Positions 1-5,462 of a stretch of 5,462 bases of DNA are shown here, one piece after another. The stretch covers positions 1 through 5,462 of the forward strand of contig DNCF01000063.1 in the NCBI GenBank assembly GCA_003484545.1. Direction: 5' to 3'. The notes below the pieces were generated by a model, which saw only the letters and a list, made by a program, of their open reading frames with translations, did no database searches and was not told the origin of the DNA. Positions within the stretch are counted from its first letter, which is position 1, and every line of letters begins with the position of its first letter. Made by a program: the position numbers and the translations under genes. The DNA comes from Massilia sp. GTDB taxonomy: Bacteria > Pseudomonadota > Gammaproteobacteria > Burkholderiales > Burkholderiaceae_D.

Positions 1-845
1 GTGAAGCCGACGGTGGCGGCATTGCTGCCGTCATAGGTCTTGTTCACGCCGGTGGCAAGGGCGCTCAAGCTGCGCTTGTCGATGTTGGCGCTGGTGGTGG
101 CGCCCGTCGAGGCCAGCGTATAGTTGCCGGCGTCCTGGCCGTCCAGCGCGATGCCGGTCACGGTGACCGTCTTGCCAATGCCCGCGTTCTTGTCGGCGAA
201 GCTGGCGCTGTCGGCGCTCAGCGACAGGTCGTCGCCCAGCACGCGGTCGTCGCCCAGCAGCACGTTGGCCGCGGTGCCGCCGTCGTAGGTCTTGTTGACG
301 CCGGTGGCGCCGACGACCAGGGTGCGCTTGGCGATGTCGGCGCTGGTGGTACCGGTGGTCGAGTTCAGCGCGTAGTTGCCGGCATCCAGGCCGCCCAGCG
401 CGATGCCGGTGACCGAGACCGTCTTGCCGTTGCCGGCGTTCTTGTCGGCGAAGCTGGCCGTGCTGGTGTACGCCAGCACGTCGCCCGTCACGCGGTCGTC
501 GCTGAAGTTGACGGTGGCGGCATTGCTGCCGTCGTAGGTCTTGTTCACGCCGGTGGCAAGGGCGCTCAAGCTGCGCTTGTCGATGTTGGCGCTGGTGGTG
601 GCGCCGGTCGAGGCCAGCGCGTAGTTGCCGGCGTCGTCGCCGTCCAACGCGATACCGCTGACGGTGACCGTCTTGCCAATGCCCGCGTTCTTGTCGGCGA
701 AGCTGGCGCTGTCCGCGCTCAGCGACAGCACGTCTCCGGAGATACGATCGTCGCCCAGCAGCACATTGGCCGCAGTGCCGCCGTCATAGGTCTTGTTCAG
801 GCCGGTCGCGGTGGCGGTCAAGGTGCGCTTGCCGATGTCGGCGCT
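1..845 (-). repeat. Higher-order repeat block, copy 2 (repeats 8-11)
   Basis: This is the partner of the block at 1255-2102. Positions 1-300 and 1255-1554 agree at most bases by eye, including the identical first 20 bases and long shared runs around 160-284 and 1414-1538. The copy is not uniform: the stretch near 54-115 (LATG, RSLSA) is closer to 555-616 in the adjacent repeats than to 1308-1369. That patchwork suggests gene conversion after duplication. The block is cut by the window start. Confidence 0.65.
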
Positions 846-3800
846 GGTGGTGGCGCCGGTCGAGGCCAGCGTATAGTTGCCGGCATCCTGGCCGTCCAGC
901 GCGATGCCGGTCACGGTCACCGTCTTGCCGATACCCGCGTTCTTGTCGGCGAAGCTGGCGCTGTCGGCGCTCAGCGACAGGTCGTCGCCGGAGATACGGT
1001 CGTCGCCCAGCACCACGTTGGCCGCGGTGCCGCCGTCGTAGGTCTTGTTCAGGCCGGTGGCAGTGGCGTTCAAGCTGCGTTTCAGGATGTCGGCGCTGGT
1101 GGTGCCGGTGGTCGAGGCCAGCGCGTAGTTGCCGGCGTCGTCGCCGCCCAGCGCGATGCCGGTGACGCTAACCGTCTTGCCGTTGCCGGCATTCTTGTCG
1201 GCGAAGCTGGCGCTGGCGCTGTACTCCAGCACGTCGCCCGTCACGCGGTTGTCGGTGAAGCCGACGGTGGCGGCAGCGCTGCCGTCATAGGTCTTGTTCA
1301 CGCCGGTCGCGGTCGCGCTCAAGCTGCGCTTGTCGATGTTGGCGCTGGTGGTGGCGCCGGTCGAGGCCAGCGAATAGTTGCCGGCGTCCTGGCCGTCCAG
1401 GGCGATGCCGGTCACGGTGACCGTCTTGCCGATACCCGCGTTCTTGTCGGCGAAGCTGGCGCTGTCGGCGCTCAGCGACAGGTCGTCGCCCAGCACGCGA
1501 TCGTCGCCCAGCAGCACGTTGGCCGCGGTGCCGCCGTCGTAGGTCTTGTTCAGGCCGATTGCGCTGGCGGTCAGGCTGCGTTTCGCGATGTCGGCCTGGG
1601 TCGTGCCGGTGGTGGAGGAAATGAGCGTGTAGTTGCCGGCGTCCTGGCCGCCCAGCGCGATGCCGCTGACGCTGACGGTCTTGCCGATGCCCGCGTTCTT
1701 GTCGGCGAAGCTGGCGCTGGCGCTGTACTCCAGCACGTCGCCGGCGACGCGGTCGTCGGTGACGTTGACGGCGGCGGCATTGCTGCCGTCGTAGGTCTTG
1801 TTCACGCCGCTCACGCTGGCGCTAAGGTCGCGCTTGCCGATGTCGGCGCTGGTGGTGGCGCTGGTGGAAGCCAGCGCGTAGTTGCCGGCGTCCTGGCCGT
1901 CCAGGGCGATGCCGGTTACGGTGACCGTCTTGCCGATACCCGCGTTCTTGTCGGCGAAGCGGGCGCTGTCCGCGCTCAGCGACAGCACGTCGCCGGAAAT
2001 ACGGTCGTCGTCCAGCAGGACGTTTGCCGCAGTGCCGCCGTCGTAGGTCTTGTTCAGGCCAAGCGCGCTGGCGTTCAGCGCGCGCTTGTCGATGTTGGCG
2101 TGAGTGCTGACGGTGGTCGAGGCCAGCTCGTAGTTGCCGGCGTCGTCGCCGCCCAGCGCGATGCCCGTGACGGTCACTTCCTTGCCGACGCCCGCATTCT
2201 TGTTCTCGAAGCTGGCGCCGTCGGCGGTGAGCGACAGCAGGTCGCCCGCCACACGGTTGTCGCCCAGCACCACGTTGGCCGCGGTGCCGCCGTCGTAGGT
2301 CTTGTTCAGTCCGGACGCATTGGCGGTCAGGGTACGCTTGGTGATGTCGGCAGTGGTGGTGACGGTGGTCGAAGCCAGCGTGTAGTTGGCCGCGTGCGTG
2401 CCGCTCAGCGTGATGCCGTTAACCGTGACCGTCTTGCCGCTGCCTACATTCTTGTTCGCGAAATTGGCGCCGGCGGCGGCGAGCGACAGCGCGTCGCCCG
2501 TCACACGGTCGTCGCCCAGCACCACGTTGGTCGAGGTGCCGCCGTCATAAGTCCGGCTCTCGGCGCTGGCGATGGCGTTCAGCACGCGCGGCGTGATGGT
2601 GAAGTTGGCGCCGGTATAGTTGATCGCGTAGCCGAGGTTGTTGCCGAGGCTGCCGACATCGATCGCATAGGTACCGGCGTTCCTGGTCAGGCCGATCACG
2701 CTCAGGGAACCGGTCAGGACGCCGATGTCGTCGCCGTCGATGAGGCCGCTCACGCCGTAGCCGAGCGCCGGCAACGCGGTAGTGCCGTCGTAGGTCCTGC
2801 TGGCCGCGGCCGCGCTTACGGTCAGGGTCGGCGCGATCGAATATAGGAACCAGTTGCCGTTGCTGGCGTAGACCGGCGTCGAGCCGGTATACGCCTGGTT
2901 GTAGTGCTTCTTGTAGCCGGTCAGGCCTTCGAGCGTGGCGGTCGGGTTGTTCGAGTACACCAGGTAGCGGCCCGCGCCCGGGTTGATGCCGGCGGCGCCC
3001 GCATAGTTGAGGAAGGTGCTGCCGGCGTTGGTGGTGGCGATCTCGATCAGGCCGTTGCCCGTGCCCTGGATGCTGCCGCCCGCGCCGATGACGACGTTGC
3101 TGTTGGCGCTCGTGCCCTGGTTCTTCAGGCTGACGCTGCCGGCCAGCAGGTTACCGCCGATCGTGATCGCGCCGCTGTCGCTGCCGCTGCCGGTCCTGCC
3201 GGCGCCGTTGGCGATCGTCATGCTGACCCGGCCGGTGCCGGCGTTGATGGTGGTGCCGGCGGCGCTCGTGATGGCGGCGGGACCGGCATCGCGGTGTTCG
3301 CTGACCACGCCATTGGCAGCCGTCTCGTTGGCCACCAGGGTCAGGTTGGCGTTGCCCGTGGTGATGTTCGCATTGAGGTTGATGCTGCGGCCGGCCTGCA
3401 GCGTGAGCGACCCGTTGCCGCTGCCGTCGCCGACCAGGATCGCGTTGCCGGCGGCAAGCGTGATGTCGTTGTTGGCCTGCAGGGTGATCGACGTGCCGCT
3501 GTCGAGTGCGGCCGTCAGCGCGCCGGCGTCGACCGTCACGTTCGAGCCGGCGTTACCGCCGAAGTTCAGGTTGCCGGCCGAGGCGCCCAGCTTGAAGGCG
3601 CGTACGGTACCGTAGCCGCCGTTGTCGCTCAGGTTGCCGTCGCTGAGCAGCGAGCCGACCACGAGGCGGTCGCCGGCGCCGTTCAGGGCCACCGAAAAGC
3701 CGAACCATTCATACGGCTCCAGTCCGGCCTCGGCGCCCGCGCCCTGGTTGTTGCCGCTGCCCAGGACCGCGCTCAGGGTGGGCGAACCGAACTGGCTGTT

Positions 3801-5462
3801 GGCGAAGTCGAAGATGCGCACGTTGCCGTAGCCGTCATTGGTGCCGTAGGCACCGACCGCCAGCCGGGTGCCGGCGCTGTTCAGGGCGACGCTCGAGAAG
3901 CCGTCCCCGTAGGCGAGCGGCACGTCGATGTCCTTGCCGGCACCGATCGTCGCCACCCGGTTGGTGGCGCCGTAGGCATCGGTGAACAGGTAGACCGCGC
4001 CGCGATCGCCATCGATGCCATAGGCGCCCGCGGCAAGCTTGTCGCCGCTGGCGTCGAAGGCGACCGAGACGCCGAATTGCGCGTTCGCCGGCAAGGCGAG
4101 GTTGGCCGCATGGCCGGCGCCGATCGCCTTGGCGAAGGTCGCGCTGGTGGTCGCGTTGTTGAACAGGTAGACCGCGCCGCAGTTCCCGCACTGCAGGCTT
4201 GCGCCTTGATCGTACAGGGCGCCCACCGCGAGCCGGTCGCCGGCCGCGTTCAGCGCCACCGAGACCCCGAACGAGTTGGCGTACGCCAGATTCGGCGTGC
4301 CGTACTCACGGCCGATGACCTGCCTCAGCACCGGCGCCGAGAACTGGCTGTCGCCAAAACTGATCAGGCGCACCGAACCGTTGCCGTCGTTGATCGCACC
4401 GACCGCCAGGCGGGTCGCGTCGGCGTTCAGCGCCACCGAGGTGCCGAACTGCGCGTCGGCAGGAAGCGCGACATTCAGGTTCTTGCCACCGATGTAGCCG
4501 GAACCGATCGTTCCCTGCAGCGTGGCGCCCGAAAAATTCGTGTCGGCAAAGCTGAACAGGTGCACCGCGCCGCTTTCGGGAGTGCCGCCGCTCGGGCCAT
4601 CGTCGGCCGGTGCACCGACAGCCAGGCGGTCGCCTGCCGCGTTCAGAGCCACGCCCATGCCGAAACTGTCGTACTGGTCCAGGTTGCCGGGGTCGGAACC
4701 GTTGGCGCCGCCGTAAGCCTTGCCCAGGACTGCCTGGTAGGTCCACTGGCCGCCGCTGCCGCCGCTGCCGATGGTGATGTTCTTTGGATCGAGCAGCAAC
4801 TGGCCGCCCTGGCCCAGCGCAATGCGCTCCAGGCCCACGTGGCGCAGTTCGTTCTTCGAGGAGATCTCGACCGTGCCAGCGGCGCCCACGCCGCGCGCGT
4901 CGATGCTGCCCAGCATGGTGGTCTGCTGGTCCGACCAGACCACCGCGGTGCCGCCCTGGCCGGCGCGGCCGGTGGCGCCGACCTTGATCGCCGTGCTGTC
5001 GTTGACGAAGGTGCTGGTGGCGTTGGCAATGGTGCCGGTCTGGCCCCAGCGCGTGACGAAGCGCGCCAGGTCGGGGGCGTCGGTACGCACCGAGCCGCCC
5101 TGGAAGGCGCCGCCCAGCACGGCCAGGTTGGCGGTGCCGTGACGGCGCTTGCCGTTCACCAGCACCAGGGTGTTGTTCGGGCTTAGGCCGCGCAGGCGCG
5201 CCGACAGCGTCATCGCCGCCATGTCCGAGCCGAAGGCCTGGATCGTGAACGAGGGCAGGTTCTGGCCCAGGGCCTGGCGCAGGTCGGCCTGGCCGGTGCG
5301 GTTCAGCGAGGCGGCGTCGAGCACCTGGATCGGCGAGGCGCTGTTCTCGACCTTCAGGCCCGAGGCACGGGTGCCGGTGACGATCACGACGCCGCTGGTG
5401 ACCGGCCCGGCATCGATATTGGCGGGGGCCGGCGCGGCGGCCCTCGCGCCCCGGGGGGGGGG
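1..5462 (-). CDS. Giant FHA-type adhesin with FG-GAP, MBG and YDG repeats, partial at both ends
   Basis: This is a single open frame of about 1820 codons, with no start or stop in the window. By analogy with its family the product is a large exported surface or secreted protein acting in adhesion or biofilm; no catalytic motif is visible. Parts in order, numbering residue 1 at position 5462: Pro/Ala linker 1-19; TonB-receptor plug-like segment about 20-124; FHA beta-helix about 125-238 (VVWSD near 176, LLLDPKNI near 225); six FG-GAP-like repeats about 239-626; second beta-helix about 627-875; MBG-like domain about 876-961; eleven YDG repeats from about 962 to the window edge. Composition is rich in Gly, Ala, Asn, Thr and Ser, and I found only two cysteines, as expected for an exported repeat protein. 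The usual secretion signal and FHA amino-terminal domain are absent; the plug-like segment stands in their place, so residues 1-124 may belong to another gene joined by misassembly. Confidence is high for frame and family, low for the native amino end. Confidence 0.93.
1255..2102 (-). repeat. Higher-order repeat block, copy 1 (repeats 3-6)
   Basis: This block pairs with positions 1-845. The YDG codons at 1287, 1539, 1791 and 2043 correspond to those at 33, 285, 534 and 786. The offset is 1254 bases, changing to 1257 beyond about 1620, where repeat 4 carries one extra codon (LISSTTGTT against LNSTTGTT). Unit types match in order (A, B, A, B in translation direction), and private features match too: ISGDVLSLSADSA in repeats 3 and 8, VLGDDLSLSADSASF in 5 and 10, and TVGF in 6 and 11. 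This indicates duplication of a block of about five units. Confidence 0.7.
2580..2837 (-). other. MBG-like domain with first YDG motif
   Basis: Residues about 876-961 form one domain that starts with APTLTVSAAAASRTYDGTTALP, continues with a GLIDGDDIGVLTGSL stretch and NAGTYAID, and ends with YAINYTGANFTITPRVL. This is the MBG (mostly beta-glycine-rich, bacterial Ig-like) pattern: an initial K/R-x-YDG motif, a GD-D loop, NAGTY, and a terminal strand of the Y-I-YTGANFTIT type. The Tyr codon of YDG is at 2790-2792, and the next YDG lies 243 bases on, shorter than the 249-252 spacing of the main array. The domain differs from the later repeats in lacking FADKNAG and K-VTVTGIAL motifs. It is a structural stalk module. 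Confidence 0.75.
2838..3584 (-). other. Second beta-helix region ending in the GRYLVYS block
   Basis: Residues about 627-875 are Gly/Asn/Ala/Thr-rich with short alternating strands: NLNFGGNAGSNVTVDAG, SITLQANNDITLAAGNAI, SLTLQAGRSINLNANITT, NANLTLVANE, AITIGGNLLAGSVSLKNQG, NVVIGAGGSIQGTGNGL. These are the loosely repeated rungs of a right-handed beta-helix shaft as in filamentous haemagglutinin. The region closes with GAGRYLVYSNNP (Arg codon at 2967), then an aromatic block with LTGYKKHYNQAYTGS, and finally NWFLYSIAPTLT. That closing block recurs in FHA-family proteins just before MBG/YDG repeats, so it marks the junction between shaft and repeat stalk. No catalytic or metal-binding motif is evident. 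Confidence 0.65.
3585..4748 (-). repeat. Six FG-GAP-like repeats, probable beta-propeller
   Basis: Six degenerate repeats of 59-72 residues each carry the pattern FG-SVALN-(A/G)-(G)D-RLAVGA, and most also have a following GAVYLF-type strand and a GSGY/GAG turn. The repeats begin with Phe codons at 4662, 4446, 4269, 4074, 3897 and 3702, spaced 216, 177, 195, 177 and 195 bases. The pattern resembles the FG-GAP_2 family, related to the blades of integrin-alpha propellers, but I see no DxDxDG calcium loop; the position holds AAGDRL or a variant. The leading strand WTYQAVLG (residues 240-247) and the last strand TVRAFKLG could close the ring. Such repeats are known inside Betaproteobacterial FHA-type proteins. 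A binding or display role is likely but unproven. The fifth repeat has lost the Gly after Phe (FSSVALN), and the third holds a CGNC motif (positions 4179-4190), the only cysteines I found. Confidence 0.75.
4749..5090 (-). other. FHA-type beta-helix segment ending in LLLDPKNI
   Basis: Residues about 125-238 match the later part of the filamentous-haemagglutinin beta-helix found in large two-partner-secreted adhesins. After a short unrecognised stretch (VRTDAPDLARFVTRWGQ) come TSTFVNDSTAIKVGA, then a GGTAVVWSDQQT strand, SIDARG, an AGTVEISSKNEL strand and GGQLLLDPKNITIG. The order of VVWSD, a DARG motif, a VEIS-like strand with a following Lys, and LLLDP-NI is a well-known signature of these proteins, marking the end of the amino-terminal right-handed beta-helix. 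What should precede it, the TPS or haemagglutination domain with NPNG-type motifs that directs secretion through a TpsB/Omp85 transporter, is not here. This makes the upstream junction suspect. The segment is followed directly by the FG-GAP repeats through a GSGGSGG linker. Confidence 0.75.
5091..5405 (-). other. TonB-dependent receptor plug-like segment (truncated)
   Basis: Residues about 20-124 read as the start of the plug of a TonB-dependent outer-membrane receptor, the domain that closes the barrel pore and contacts TonB. Visible hallmarks are VVIVTGTR (residues 25-32), like the start of many mature receptors; SPIQVLDAASL and a QADLRQALGQNLPSF stretch typical of the first plug helices; and LRGLSPNNTLVLVNGKRRH (residues 90-108), the characteristic plug strand. 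The similarity runs to GGAFQGGS at residue 124. From there receptors of this type would normally continue with an ADL-FIP stretch and then an IEVLQDGAAAQYG-like block; neither is present, and the frame passes straight into haemagglutinin-type sequence. No 22-strand barrel follows. Either a receptor gene was truncated and fused to the adhesin, or two reads or contigs were joined wrongly. The signal peptide would lie beyond the window end. Identification as plug is confident; its membership in the same protein is not. Confidence 0.8.
5453..5462. other. Run of ten G at window end, possible sequencing artefact
   Basis: The + strand ends in ten consecutive G preceded by CGCGCCCC. In the frame this gives three Pro codons and an Arg (CCC CCC CCC CGG). 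Terminal poly-G is a recognised no-signal artefact of two-colour sequencing chemistry and would fit a contig end. The residues encoded here should not be trusted. Confidence 0.6.

Larger units (their letters stand above)
1..2579 (-). repeat. Array of eleven YDG repeats (83-84 residues each)
   Basis: Eleven tandem repeats run to the window edge, the last incomplete. The consensus landmarks of each are NKTYDG, GDDR, LSLSADSASF, FADKNAG, GKTVTVTGIAL, DAGNY, LAST and a final DI-KR-L. The YDG Tyr codons start at 2547, 2295, 2043, 1791, 1539, 1287, 1038, 786, 534, 285 and 33. Spacing is 252 bases except for two steps of 249 (1287 to 1038 and 534 to 285). Repeats 1 and 2 are the most divergent: repeat 1 has SRTYDGGTSTN, FANKNVG and THAANY; repeat 2 has FENKNAGVGKEV. 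Repeats 3-11 are very alike at the DNA level. These match the YDG domain family, Ig-like beta-sandwich modules forming the stalk of bacterial adhesins. The array continues beyond position 1, so total copy number is unknown, and near-identical copies could have been collapsed in assembly. Confidence 0.92.

Noticed and set aside
1606..1640. Possible frameshift where repeat 4 is three bases longer than other type B units
   Set aside because: The difference is exactly one codon (an extra Ser in LISSTTGTT), and the frame is the same on both sides.
1..2579. CRISPR array or satellite-like noncoding repeat
   Set aside because: The repeat unit is about 252 bases with no short repeat-spacer pattern, every unit length is a multiple of three, and variation is mostly synonymous or conservative, so these are coding protein repeats.
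2100..2846. + strand open frame of 248 codons with internal repeats
   Set aside because: Its internal repetition (VARHTVVAQHHVGRGAAV twice) is simply the antisense image of the YDG repeats. No separate domain is recognisable.
3007..3615. + strand frame of 202 codons, Leu/Pro/Ala-rich and superficially membrane-like
   Set aside because: It overlaps both the real minus-strand frame and another + strand shadow frame. The hydrophobic look comes from reading Gly/Asn/Ala codons of the beta-helix antisense.
3835..4746. Minus-strand frames of 118, 76 and 146 codons over the FG-GAP region
   Set aside because: They are out of frame with the continuous adhesin frame, Arg/Pro-rich and without motifs. 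The adhesin frame runs uninterrupted through this region with six recognisable repeats.
2904..5186. Long + strand open frame of 760 codons
   Set aside because: It lies wholly antisense to the confidently identified adhesin frame. Its translation is a low-complexity Ala/Gly/Arg/Val mixture with no domain, as expected when a GC-rich gene with G/C third positions is read on the opposite strand.
1..5462. Promoter, terminator, tRNA, rRNA, insertion sequence or attachment site
   Set aside because: No intergenic DNA exists in the window. GC-rich inverted sequences occur by chance within the coding repeats, and none is followed by a T tract or has terminal repeats or a transposase.

Overview
The whole window is one open reading frame on the minus strand, about 1820 codons with no start and no stop inside the window. 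I translated it by eye in the frame whose codons occupy positions 3k to 3k+2 and found the same frame open at both ends and at every landmark checked. The product is an interior slice of a giant, repetitive, cell-surface or secreted protein of the filamentous-haemagglutinin (FHA, two-partner-secretion-like) type. It carries an array of YDG repeats, and its carboxyl end lies beyond position 1. The DNA is strongly GC-rich, with G or C at most third codon positions. Proteins with this order of parts (FHA beta-helix, FG-GAP-like repeats, MBG/YDG repeats) are, from memory, typical of Betaproteobacteria such as Oxalobacteraceae (Massilia, Duganella, Janthinobacterium). That placement is inference only.

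Layout in the direction of translation (high to low coordinates): (1) 5462-5406, a run of ten G at the window edge and a Pro/Ala-rich linker; (2) about 5405-5091, a segment that reads as the start of the plug domain of a TonB-dependent outer-membrane receptor; (3) about 5090-4749, FHA-type beta-helix sequence ending in LLLDPKNI; (4) about 4748-3585, six FG-GAP-like repeats probably forming a beta-propeller; (5) about 3584-2838, more Gly/Asn/Ala-rich beta-helix sequence ending in the block GRYLVYS...LYSIAPTLT; (6) about 2837-2580, an MBG-like domain carrying the first YDG motif; (7) about 2579-1, eleven YDG repeats of 83-84 residues, the last cut by the window edge.

Two things deserve attention. 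First, the in-frame join of a TonB-receptor plug to an FHA-type adhesin near 5085-5095. The expected plug continuation and the expected FHA secretion domain are both missing there, and the join lies less than 400 bases from a poly-G end, so a chimeric contig end is the simplest explanation and a real fusion the more exciting one. Second, the YDG array has two-level order: two unit types (A and B) and a five-unit higher-order repeat with a period of 1254-1257 bases, which points to block duplication and gene conversion.

I see no RNA gene, promoter, terminator, insertion sequence, CRISPR array or second gene. There is no intergenic DNA in the window.
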